In this document: piece by piece, positions 52,277 through 60,083 of the stretch
Position numbering within the stretch: the first letter of the stretch is position 1
Layout: the number at the start of each line of letters is the position of its first letter
The notes under the pieces: model-generated
Database searches by the model: none
What the model was told of the DNA's origin: nothing
The model's input: only the letters and a program-made list of their open reading frames with translations
Assembly (NCBI GenBank): GCA_050951005.1
Contig: JBMNIP010000005.1
Span: forward strand, 1 to 64,000
Source: UMGS1519 sp050951005
GTDB taxonomy: Bacteria > Actinomycetota > Coriobacteriia > Coriobacteriales > Eggerthellaceae
Length of the DNA stretch: 64,000 nucleotides
Reading direction: 5' to 3'
Program-made: the position numbers and the translations under genes

Positions 52277-53233
52277 CTAGTCGGCGCCGATGACCTTCAA
52301 TTCCTTGGGGAGCGGTGTGCGCTTATGCGGCCCTTCCCAGATAATCGAATCGATGAAGTCGAGTACCTTATTGGTCATCTCATCGGTCTTCATTGCCTCG
52401 TCACCGTGGACGGCGTTGGGAATCAGCTCGAATTTCGCAGGTCCAGCGCCCGCGGTTTCGTTGATCATGTTGGACATTGCCACCGATTGCGTATAGGGCA
52501 CAATCGGATCGGCTATGCCATGGATGAAATAGGCGGGGGGAAAGTCCTTCGTCACGAAGTTGATGGGGCTCAGGTAGGCGGCTGCAGCGCGATTGCGGCT
52601 GAGCTTGAACCCTGCCACCATATTATGCGGGAAGTTCATGCCCTCACGGGAGTCGGACTGACCGACGTCCGTGCCGGTGGCATCGGTGAGCTCGTCCTGC
52701 GGCAACTGGTTGGTGATGTCGATTTGGTACATGTCGCTGGGTGAGTAGAAGGCCACCAGGCATTGCACGGCGCACGATTCGTCCGGGTTGCCCATGGTCA
52801 CATCTTCCTCGATGGTCCGTCCACCGGTTGCAGCAAGCATATTCACGAGATGGCCGCCGGCGGAATTTCCCCAAGCGCAGATCTTATCGGTCTTCAGGTG
52901 GTACTCCTTGGCATGCGCGCGCAGGAAACGGACTGCCGCTTTCACGTCGTAAAGGGGCATCGGCCAGGTTGCATCCGGTGCCAACCGGTATTCCACGGAA
53001 GCAAGCGCATATCCTTGGGAAACAGCTTTGAACGCACCGGGCATGGTGTTCTCGCGCTTATCGCCGGAAACCCAGCCTCCGCCGTGGACGAAGACGATCA
53101 GCGGGAAGGGACCCTCGCCTTCATCGGGTAGGATGATGTCCATCTTCTGCCGCGGATCCTGATGCGCATACACCACGTCAGCATAGTGGCGCTTCCATTG
53201 TGAAAGGTCGTAATGATAAAACTTCGGGGCCAT
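52277..53233 (-). CDS. Alpha/beta hydrolase (carboxylesterase, HSL/BD-FAE-like)
   Basis: Serine esterase. Oxyanion-hole motif HGGGW near residue 53, nucleophile elbow GNSAGGH near 123, a likely acid in GIADPIVPY near 250 and base His in AVHGDEA near 285. 318 residues from ATG 53233 (AGAGGAG upstream); the frame to 53275 has no better site. No signal peptide, so intracellular. Upstream genes on the same strand encode a quinate/shikimate dehydrogenase and 3-dehydroquinase, which makes an ester of quinate or a related acid a plausible substrate; that is inference. Confidence 0.88.
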   Translation of the reverse strand: MAPKFYHYDLSQWKRHYADVVYAHQDPRQKMDIILPDEGEGPFPLIVFVHGGGWVSGDKRENTMPGAFKAVSQGYALASVEYRLAPDATWPMPLYDVKAAVRFLRAHAKEYHLKTDKICAWGNSAGGHLVNMLAATGGRTIEEDVTMGNPDESCAVQCLVAFYSPSDMYQIDITNQLPQDELTDATGTDVGQSDSREGMNFPHNMVAGFKLSRNRAAAAYLSPINFVTKDFPPAYFIHGIADPIVPYTQSVAMSNMINETAGAGPAKFELIPNAVHGDEAMKTDEMTNKVLDFIDSIIWEGPHKRTPLPKELKVIGAD

Positions 53234-53395
53234 GTAGCGCGCTCCTCTCGCGAAGGGATTCTTCTGGTTGCACATAGCTTATGGCTATTACTGCGCAGAT
53301 GGAAATTAAATGTTTCGATAAGGCATTACTCCCCATCTATAAGAATAGAGAGAAACCATAACGAACATGCATACATGATCTTGCAGCATAGTGAA

Positions 53396-53421
53396 AAGGC
53401 CCTCCGTTCAGGGAGGGCCTT
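53396..53421 (-). terminator. Terminator downstream of the ydiB-like gene
   Basis: AAGGCCCTCC / GGAGGGCCTT with a short loop; read on the minus strand it is followed by TTTTC. Ends the aroD-ydiB message before the hydrolase gene. Confidence 0.75.
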
Positions 53422-53456
53422 AGAGAAGGGGATTGGCATAGAGCCGCCAACAAATC

Positions 53457-53465
53457 GGGGGGGGG
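53457..53465 (+). repeat. Run of nine G
   Basis: Homopolymer of nine G (nine C on the minus strand) 30 bases beyond the end of the ydiB-like gene, inside an ATCGGG/CCCGAT inverted repeat. Non-coding position. Confidence 0.9.
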
Positions 53466-53495
53466 ATGCCCGATCTGCAGTTTGCTTCGGAGAAA

Positions 53496-54377
53496 TTATG
53501 CCTTATCGGAGTTCAGTTCGGCGGCGACTTCCTCGGTCGGCATATCGATGCCGTACCAGATACGTTCGCCGGCGGCTGCCTGCTCGTTCATCATGCCGAT
53601 GCCCGGAACGATGGTGCAGCCCTTCTTCTCGGCATCCTGCAGCAGTTGCGTTACCCGTGGCAGATACACGGCATCGGCAACGTACATGCCTTCCTTAATG
53701 AACTCAGCCGGAACCGGGGTGTCGGTGCAATCGTGCCCCATGCCGACATTGGTGGAATTCGCCAGAACATCGGAAGCCTGAATGCACTCGCGCAGCTCAT
53801 CTTTATTCTCCATCGCATGCAGGACGATGTTGCACCCGGTGCTCTTGCTGACGCGCGGTCCCAGATCCTGAACATGCTTGTAGGACGGGCCCCCTTCACG
53901 GCAGAACACATGCAGCGTTCCGATGCCGTCGAGTGCCGCTTGCGTCAGGATGGCGGATCCGGCACCGCCGCAACCGGTCAGCGTCATGGTCTTGCCCTTG
54001 GGATCGAATCCATGCTTCTTCAGGTTATCCATGAATCCCAGCCCGTCGGTGTTGTGGCCGATCAGCTTGCCGTCTTCGGTCTTCTGGATGACGTTGACCG
54101 CGCCCATCAGCTTTGCAGCGTCAGACAAGCCGTCCAGATGGGGGATGATGGCCTGCTTGCAGGGCATGGTGACATTCGATCCGTCCCAACCGTCCATACG
54201 GCGCATGGCGTTCAGCACATCGGGCAGGTCCTCGGGATCGATCTCGAAAGCTACATACACGGCATTGATGCCGCACTTCTTGAAAGACAGCGTGTGCGTT
54301 GCCGGCGACATGGAGTGGCGAATAGGCTTGCCGATCAGGCTGATCAGATGAGTTTCGCCCGTGACGTTGATATCCAT
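53496..54377 (-). CDS. Quinate/shikimate 5-dehydrogenase (YdiB/AroE family)
   Basis: NAD(P)-dependent enzyme that interconverts shikimate/quinate and their 3-dehydro forms. N-terminal substrate site RHSMSP near residue 17, catalytic Lys in NVTMPCKQ near 69, Asp in NTDGLG near 107, and nucleotide-binding LTGCGGAGSA near 130. Segments such as DPKGKTMTL, ASDVLANSTNVGM and TQLLQDAEKKGC resemble YdiB more than biosynthetic AroE. 293 residues from ATG 54377 (AAAAGGAG site). aroD lies 60 bases upstream on the same strand, the same pairing as ydiB-aroD in E. coli. Confidence 0.9.
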   Translation of the reverse strand: MDINVTGETHLISLIGKPIRHSMSPATHTLSFKKCGINAVYVAFEIDPEDLPDVLNAMRRMDGWDGSNVTMPCKQAIIPHLDGLSDAAKLMGAVNVIQKTEDGKLIGHNTDGLGFMDNLKKHGFDPKGKTMTLTGCGGAGSAILTQAALDGIGTLHVFCREGGPSYKHVQDLGPRVSKSTGCNIVLHAMENKDELRECIQASDVLANSTNVGMGHDCTDTPVPAEFIKEGMYVADAVYLPRVTQLLQDAEKKGCTIVPGIGMMNEQAAAGERIWYGIDMPTEEVAAELNSDKA

Positions 54378-54437
54378 TGAATAGCTCCTTTTCTGGTTGG
54401 TATTACTCTCCGGGAACATCGTTCCCGCAAATCGCGA

Positions 54438-55202
54438 TTAGGACAGGACCTGGTGGAAGTCCTCCATCATCTTCTTGGCTTGGATGACATCGACCTGGCC
54501 GGGTGCCGAAGCGTCTTTCAGGGCGCAGAACGTGATGGCGCTGCCGAAAAGCTCGCCCGAAAGGCGGGACAGGCTGCCGTTGCGTCCCATCGCCATGGTA
54601 AGCAGCGGGCCGTCGAAGTGCAGGCGGTGCACTTCTTCGGTTGCTCCCAGCAGCTTCAGGCAATCGGCCGGGGTCTCGGCCATCACAGCGATCTTCGGGA
54701 TGTCGGCACCCATGTCGACGAAGTGGGTCAGGAGGTTGACCATCCACTCCTGAGACGGCGTGCCGGCAAAATTATGATAGCTGATGATGGTCTTCACGCC
54801 ATGCTGACGGGCGAAAGCGACCAGGTCGAGCACTGCAGCATCCCCGATCCAGCTTTCGATATCGACGATGTCGATGGCTTCGGCTTCAATGACCGCTTTG
54901 TTCAGAGCCACATAGTCCTCGGCAGTGAACGTCAGCTGGCCGCCCTGGCTAACCGAACGGAACGTGAAAAGCAGCGGGTTGTCGGGCAGTGCAGCGGCAA
55001 GCTTCTTGCTTCCTTCAGCAACCTTAGCGAAATCGCGCACGTCCTTGTTGAAATCGATGCGCCACTCGTACAGGTCGACGCCGACCTTCTTACCTTCCTC
55101 GATGGTTGCAAGCGCTCCCTCGACATCGGGATCCATGACCGAAATGATGGTCTTAGGGGTGCCCTCGCCAATGGACATTCCCTTGATCTCCAACGGTTTC
55201 AT
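54438..55202 (-). CDS. aroD: 3-Dehydroquinate dehydratase, type I
   Basis: Schiff-base (type I) dehydroquinase converting 3-dehydroquinate to 3-dehydroshikimate. Visible residues: LFTFRS near 77, IVDIESW near 113, His in ISYHNF near 143, Schiff-base Lys in IPKIAVMAET near 168, and the substrate-binding MGRNGSLSRLSGELFGS near 205. 254 residues, normal. First gene of aroD-ydiB. No other shikimate-pathway gene is in the window, which fits a catabolic or scavenging role better than biosynthesis, though a biosynthetic role cannot be excluded. Confidence 0.95.
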   Translation of the reverse strand: MKPLEIKGMSIGEGTPKTIISVMDPDVEGALATIEEGKKVGVDLYEWRIDFNKDVRDFAKVAEGSKKLAAALPDNPLLFTFRSVSQGGQLTFTAEDYVALNKAVIEAEAIDIVDIESWIGDAAVLDLVAFARQHGVKTIISYHNFAGTPSQEWMVNLLTHFVDMGADIPKIAVMAETPADCLKLLGATEEVHRLHFDGPLLTMAMGRNGSLSRLSGELFGSAITFCALKDASAPGQVDVIQAKKMMEDFHQVLS

Positions 55203-55419
55203 CCGCCGCTCCTTTCATTTTCGTTTTCTTGCCTCTAGGGCAGTCATCTCTCTGCCTCACATATTAGTCGGCGGGGAACATGTTGCTCACTGCAATTCAA
55301 GCATTAATTCTTTCGCTAATCGTATAAGTTTGCCCATCTTCCAGCTGCTTGGATGGGCGCATCGCGTAAAATGACCGAACGTGCCGATTCGAAGAAATAT
55401 ATTCCGGGAGTGATGGGCT

Positions 55420-56058
55420 ATCGCCGATACCGATACATACTTATCCGTCGAGGGTGTTTCTATCGGGGAATACGAGGAGAAGAAGAGCCGATTCATCGGC
55501 CGGCTCTGCCCGACAGAATCAGAAGATCGGGCACTGGAGGCAATTGCGGCTGTGCGGGCAGAACATCCGATGGCGCGCCACACCGCCTACGCCTATGTGC
55601 TGCGGAAAGGACATCGGGTGCGGTACTCCGATGATGGCGAGCCGCAGCGCACCGCGGGCATGCCGATACTCGATGTGCTGCAACATGCGCGTCTTGCCGA
55701 TGTCACCTGCACGGTCACCCGTTATTTCGGGGGAACGTTGTTGGGTACGGGGGGACTGGTGCGCGCCTATACTGCGGCTGCGCAAGTTGCATTGGGCAAA
55801 GCGCAACTTGTTCGCTTTGCGAGCTGCTGCGATATACGGATCGTCGTAGCCTACTCCGACTACAACCCGCTTTCCCATTGGCTTGATGCGCAGGGCTATC
55901 CTGTCATCGCCACAGACTATGGAGCCGACGTTACCGTTACCGTCCGAGTGCTTTCTCCGAAGACCGGTAACGTCTGCTCTGCAATCGATGATTTCTGCCA
56001 GGGTCGTGCGGTTGTGGAGCCCGGTTCGGCGCATATCGCTCCCATCCCTGCACGTTGA
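55420..56058 (+). CDS. YigZ/IMPACT-family protein with an ATC in place of a start codon
   Basis: YigZ-like protein (UPF0029/IMPACT domain), possibly involved in translation or proline-peptide metabolism; exact function unknown. The family N-terminus EYEEKKSRFIG lies near residue 17, HTAYAYV near 51, SDDGEP near 65 and YFGGTLLGTGGL near 98. The conserved region reads back in frame to ATC GCC GAT ACC (55420), just after an in-frame TGA at 55411-55413; no ATG, GTG or TTG lies between, until GTG 55552, which would cut off conserved residues. CGGGAG is about ten bases upstream of the ATC. So the gene uses a rare ATC start, or carries a substitution or indel. 212 residues from ATC, near the usual 205. 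Confidence 0.8.
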   Translation: MADTDTYLSVEGVSIGEYEEKKSRFIGRLCPTESEDRALEAIAAVRAEHPMARHTAYAYVLRKGHRVRYSDDGEPQRTAGMPILDVLQHARLADVTCTVTRYFGGTLLGTGGLVRAYTAAAQVALGKAQLVRFASCCDIRIVVAYSDYNPLSHWLDAQGYPVIATDYGADVTVTVRVLSPKTGNVCSAIDDFCQGRAVVEPGSAHIAPIPAR

Positions 56059-56205
56059 CGGCGCAGGCCCTTGCGAGAGTTAGTGCCGTTTACCGGTATT
56101 TCTCCATTGCCGTTCGTCTATCGCGTGCTGTTGCGGTAAAGTATCCGTTTCGTACGTGTCAATTAATTGTGAACTAATTGGCTGAGGTAGGAAGGATTAC
56201 CGTTC

Positions 56206-57708
56206 ATGGCCGATAGCTTTATGGACTCCCTCATTCAGGTGACCGGCGAAATCGATACCGTCATGTATACCTATCTGCTGGTATTCATGCTGGTGTTCTG
56301 CGCTATTTACTTCACTGTCCGTACCAGGGGCGTTCAGTTCCGTTTGATCAAGGACATGTTCACGCAGCTTACTGAGAAGAAGCATGTTCCAGGTAAGAAG
56401 TCCATCTCATCGTTCCAGGCGTTGATGGTGTCAACGGCTTCCCGTGTCGGTACGGGCAATATCGCGGGCGTGGCGGTTGCTATCGCGGCCGGTGGGCCCG
56501 GCGCCGTTTTCTGGATGTGGCTGATGGCATGCCTCGGGGCCGCATCGGCGTTTGTAGAATCCACGCTCGCCCAGATTTGGAAGATTCGCGGCAAGGAAGG
56601 AGAGTTCCGCGGCGGTCCTGCCTACTACATCGAGCAGGCTCTTGGCAAGCGCGGGTTGGGCATCCTGTTCGCCATCCTGTTGATTCTCTGCTATGCCTAC
56701 GGCTTCAACGGCCTGCAGGCCTATAATATGACCAGCGCGCTGCAATACTACTTCTCTGACAGCGACGCGCAGATGGCGGCTATGGGTATCGGCATCATCA
56801 CCGCTGCCTTCTTCGCCTTCTCAATCTTCGGCGGCACCAAGATGATCTCGAACATCACCTCGATCATCGTACCGGTGATGGCGCTGTCCTACATCGGATT
56901 GGCCCTGTTCGTCATCTTCACCAACCTGAACCTGATGGGCCAGGTGTTCGGCTTCATCAACACCTACGCATTCGATTTCAGCTCGATTCTGGGCGGCTTT
57001 GCCGGGTCGGTGTTCGTTATCGGCATCAAGCGCGGCCTCTATTCCAACGAGGCCGGCATGGGTTCTGCCCCGAATGCCGCTGCAACCGCTTCCGTTTCCC
57101 ACCCGGTCAAGCAGGGCCTGGTTCAGTCGCTGTCCGTGTATATCGACACCCTGCTCATCTGCACGTGCTCCGCTCTGATGGTGATGGTCTTCTACGTGAA
57201 GGTCGGCGGCGGTATCGGCGATTTGACCGGCATGACGCTTGTCCAGACGGCCATCCAGTCCGAAGTCGGCGAGGGCGGCATCCACTTCATCACATTCGCC
57301 ATCTGCGCTTTCGCATTCTCATCCCTGCTGGGCAATTACTTCTATGCTGAAGGCAACATCATGTTCATCACCAAGAGCAAAACGGTGCTGACCATCTTCC
57401 GCGTTACCTGCATGGTCGCGGTTTGGCTGGGCTGCCTGTCAAGCTTCGATCTGGCTTGGAATCTTGCGGATATCACGATGGGCTTCATGGCGATTGAGAA
57501 CCTGATCGTCATCATGATTCTGGGCAAGTGGGCATTCAAGGCCCTTGAGGACTATGAGCGTCAGCGAAAGAAGGGCGAGAATCCGGTCTTCATTGCCGAG
57601 CGTATCGAGGGCCTGCCCCATACCGAATGCTGGCATGTCGACCGTACGCATCTGGATACGGTCGGCAAGCAACCGGTACTTGACTATGTCGACGAGGCTT
57701 TGAGCTGA
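56206..57708 (+). CDS. AgcS-family sodium:alanine/glycine symporter
   Basis: Sodium-coupled amino-acid importer with about 11 membrane helices. The family motifs RVGTGNIAGVAVAI near residue 80, GAASAFVESTLAQ near 110, FRGGPAYYIE near 133 and SNEAGMGSAPNAAA near 282 are all present. 500 residues, slightly longer than the usual 440-490. AGGAAGGA lies upstream of ATG 56206. Single-gene unit ended by a GC-rich hairpin. Confidence 0.94.
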   Translation: MADSFMDSLIQVTGEIDTVMYTYLLVFMLVFCAIYFTVRTRGVQFRLIKDMFTQLTEKKHVPGKKSISSFQALMVSTASRVGTGNIAGVAVAIAAGGPGAVFWMWLMACLGAASAFVESTLAQIWKIRGKEGEFRGGPAYYIEQALGKRGLGILFAILLILCYAYGFNGLQAYNMTSALQYYFSDSDAQMAAMGIGIITAAFFAFSIFGGTKMISNITSIIVPVMALSYIGLALFVIFTNLNLMGQVFGFINTYAFDFSSILGGFAGSVFVIGIKRGLYSNEAGMGSAPNAAATASVSHPVKQGLVQSLSVYIDTLLICTCSALMVMVFYVKVGGGIGDLTGMTLVQTAIQSEVGEGGIHFITFAICAFAFSSLLGNYFYAEGNIMFITKSKTVLTIFRVTCMVAVWLGCLSSFDLAWNLADITMGFMAIENLIVIMILGKWAFKALEDYERQRKKGENPVFIAERIEGLPHTECWHVDRTHLDTVGKQPVLDYVDEALS

Positions 57709-57733
57709 TTGCTGCAAACCCTGCTTGATGAAC

Positions 57734-57760
57734 GCGGCCGCTCCGAAGATGGGCGGCCGC
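57734..57760 (+). terminator. Hairpin after the AgcS gene
   Basis: GCGGCCGC at 57734-57741 pairs with GCGGCCGC at 57753-57760, followed by TTCTGG. Stable stem but few T, so moderate. Confidence 0.45.
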
Positions 57761-57853
57761 TTCTGGTATGGTACAAGCGGTGATAACCATCCATGTTGCA
57801 TGCCGCCGGTTTCAGACGAAGGGCGCATGGAAGTCAGGGGAGGGGCTTGCCTT

Positions 57854-59209
57854 ATGGCAAAGCACGCATCGAAGCAGGTTCCGCATAAGAGAACCGATCG
57901 GGGAGCGCGAACGAAGGCATCGGCTCGCAAGCCGATTGGCGTTGGAGGCCGTGGCCAGCATCGGAGCCGTTCGAATCTCGTCTGCTCTATCTCCGATGTC
58001 TGCGGTGCATGTGACATGGTCGAGATGCCCTATTCAGAGCAGCTGAAGCGCAAAGAGCAGCTGGTGCGCGATTTATATGCAGACCTTCTCGAGCCCGATA
58101 CCCTTATGCCGATTCTCGGTATGGAGCATCCCTTCGGGTTTCGCGATAAGATCGCCAGCCCGTTTGCGCCGGATCGTCGGGCCATGTCCCGGGCGAAGGC
58201 CCAACGTACGGGTCGGGCCTCAAAGCATCCCAGCCTCCCGCGTGAGGCGATCCGCTGCGGCCTGTATGCTGCGGGCACCCATCGCATCATCTCCGTGAAA
58301 ACCTGTCCGGTCGAGCATCCGGTCGGGCGTAAGGTCGTCCTTGCCGTACAGCAGTTGATGGCGCGTTACGGGGTTGCCCCCTATGACGAAGACCGCCAAA
58401 GCGGCTTTATGCGCTATGTGGTTGTCAGGGTGGGGCATGAAAGCCGCGAGGTTTTGGTAACGCTGGTAACAGCTTCCGACGTGTTCCCCGGTGCAAAGAA
58501 CTTCTGCCGTGAGCTCGTCCGGCTTTGCCCCGAGATAACTTCGATCGTGCAGAACATCAACCCGCATGTGACGAATGCCATCCTCGGAATGCGGGAACAG
58601 GTTCTGTTCGGACCGGGCTTCATCCTCGATACGCTTTGCGGGCTCAGCTTCCGTATCTCATCCCATTCGTTCTACCAGGTCAATGCCACTCAAACCGAAG
58701 CGCTCTACAATCAGGCGATGGACTTTGCCCGGTTGGACGATTTCGTCGAGCCGATGATACTCGATGCGTATTGTGGCACGGGCACGATCGGGCTGGTGGC
58801 TGCTTCAAAGGCCCGGCAGGCACGTATTATCGGGGTCGATAACATCTCTTCCGCTATCGAAGACGCCAAGGGAAATGCCCGGCACAACGGCCTCGGCAAT
58901 GCGGCGTTCATCACCTCCGATGCCAGTGACTTCATGCGGCAGTTTGCAGTTGATGGCAAGCGTGCCGACATCGTGTTCATGGATCCGCCTCGTGCGGGCT
59001 CGACACCGGAATTCATCGCTTCGGTCGGGATGCTAGCGCCGAAGCGGATCGTCTATATCAGCTGCAATCCCCGCACGCAGGTCCGCGATGTCCGGATGAT
59101 CATGCGCCATGGCTATCGGCTTGAGAAGCTGCGTCCGGTGGATATGTTCCCCCATACGTCGCATGTCGAATGCATCGCCCTGCTTTCGCAGGATCAGAAG
59201 GGACAATAG
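57854..59209 (+). CDS. RlmCD/RumA-like 23S rRNA (uracil-5-)-methyltransferase
   Basis: SAM-dependent RNA m5U methyltransferase of the TrmA/RlmCD family. An iron-sulfur site is seen as CSISDVCGAC near residue 43 plus the later Cys in KTCPVEHP near 150. SAM motif LDAYCGTGTIG lies near 298, DPPRAG near 376, and the catalytic Cys in YISCNPRT near 402. A basic N-terminal tail replaces the usual TRAM domain. ATG 57854 (GGGGAGGGGC upstream) gives 451 residues; the open frame to 57725 runs through the upstream hairpin. Confidence 0.92.
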   Translation: MAKHASKQVPHKRTDRGARTKASARKPIGVGGRGQHRSRSNLVCSISDVCGACDMVEMPYSEQLKRKEQLVRDLYADLLEPDTLMPILGMEHPFGFRDKIASPFAPDRRAMSRAKAQRTGRASKHPSLPREAIRCGLYAAGTHRIISVKTCPVEHPVGRKVVLAVQQLMARYGVAPYDEDRQSGFMRYVVVRVGHESREVLVTLVTASDVFPGAKNFCRELVRLCPEITSIVQNINPHVTNAILGMREQVLFGPGFILDTLCGLSFRISSHSFYQVNATQTEALYNQAMDFARLDDFVEPMILDAYCGTGTIGLVAASKARQARIIGVDNISSAIEDAKGNARHNGLGNAAFITSDASDFMRQFAVDGKRADIVFMDPPRAGSTPEFIASVGMLAPKRIVYISCNPRTQVRDVRMIMRHGYRLEKLRPVDMFPHTSHVECIALLSQDQKGQ

Positions 59210-59306
59210 GTCTACATAGGGGTTCTATCGGATGCGTTTGCCCATTGCTTGCTCGCATGGGATGGCGTACACCTGAGATACCGTCACCCACATGGAAAGG
59301 AATGTC

Positions 59307-59822
59307 ATGGATAAGCATGTTGCGGATCTGCTGAATCAGCAGATCAATAAGGAACTGTACTCGGCATATCTGTACCTGTCCTTTGCCGACTATTACGAGG
59401 AACAGGGCCTCTCGGGATTTGCGAACTGGTACTTCGTGCAGGTGCAGGAGGAGCGCGACCATGCATTGATCATGCGCAACTACCTGCATGCGAACGGCGA
59501 GCATATCGAGCTCGAGGCTATCGAGAAACCCGATAAGACCTTTACCGATCCGCTGCAGCCGCTTGAGGCTGCCCTGGAGCATGAAAAGTACGTTACCTCG
59601 CTGATCAACGACATCTATGCCGCCGCCGATGCCGTGCATGACTATCGCACCATGCAGTTCCTGGATTGGTTCATCTCCGAACAGGGAGAAGAAGAGGAGA
59701 ATGCATCGGATTTGGTTGCGAGGATGAAGCTCTTCGGCAAGGACGCGAAAGCGCTTTACGATTTGGATCAGGAATACGCAGCGCGCGTGTATACGCAAGC
59801 ATCTCCGCTTGCTAATGCCTAG
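59307..59822 (+). CDS. ftnA: Ferritin
   Basis: Iron-storage protein forming a 24-subunit shell with ferroxidase sites. A four-helix bundle of 171 residues; ferroxidase ligands are the Glu in NKELYSAYLYL near 17, EERDHA near 50 (Glu and His), and the EQGEEEE segment near 127. ATG 59307 follows GGAAAGG. The gene has its own terminator. With rubrerythrin 2.6 kb away it points to iron and peroxide control in an anaerobe. Confidence 0.95.
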   Translation: MDKHVADLLNQQINKELYSAYLYLSFADYYEEQGLSGFANWYFVQVQEERDHALIMRNYLHANGEHIELEAIEKPDKTFTDPLQPLEAALEHEKYVTSLINDIYAAADAVHDYRTMQFLDWFISEQGEEEENASDLVARMKLFGKDAKALYDLDQEYAARVYTQASPLANA

Positions 59823-59843
59823 GTCTTGTATCCCATCAGTTTG

Positions 59844-59871
59844 CGGCCCGTCGGTATCGGCGGGCCGTTTT
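59844..59871 (+). terminator. Terminator of ferritin gene
   Basis: CGGCCCG (59844-59850) pairs with CGGGCCG (59861-59867), then TTTTC. Confidence 0.8.
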
Positions 59872-59921
59872 CAGGAAGCGATAGTTACAGAGGCGAATTG
59901 CTTCCCGAAATACCGATATAC

Positions 59922-59950
59922 TTAACAGAATTACGTAACGGTGATATATA
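59922..59950 (+). promoter_or_regulatory. Promoter of the surface-protein gene
   Basis: TTAACA at 59922-59927, 17-base spacer, TATATA at 59945-59950 preceded by TGA (extended -10). About 125 bases of leader before ATG 60084. Confidence 0.7.
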
Positions 59951-60083
59951 AAAACATGCTCTGACCTGGCAATACGCCGAAAATTCTCTTTACTTCTGGT
60001 AATCGAAGCGATAATCTACAAATATCCAGGGGGATGGCAGATTTCATTTCCCGAAATCGATTCGATAGGAGGAGTATTGATTT

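Noticed and set aside
55381..55422. Selenocysteine or read-through at TGA 55411 in the yigZ frame
   Set aside because: The residues before the TGA are not family-like and the usual protein length begins after it, so it is an ordinary upstream stop.
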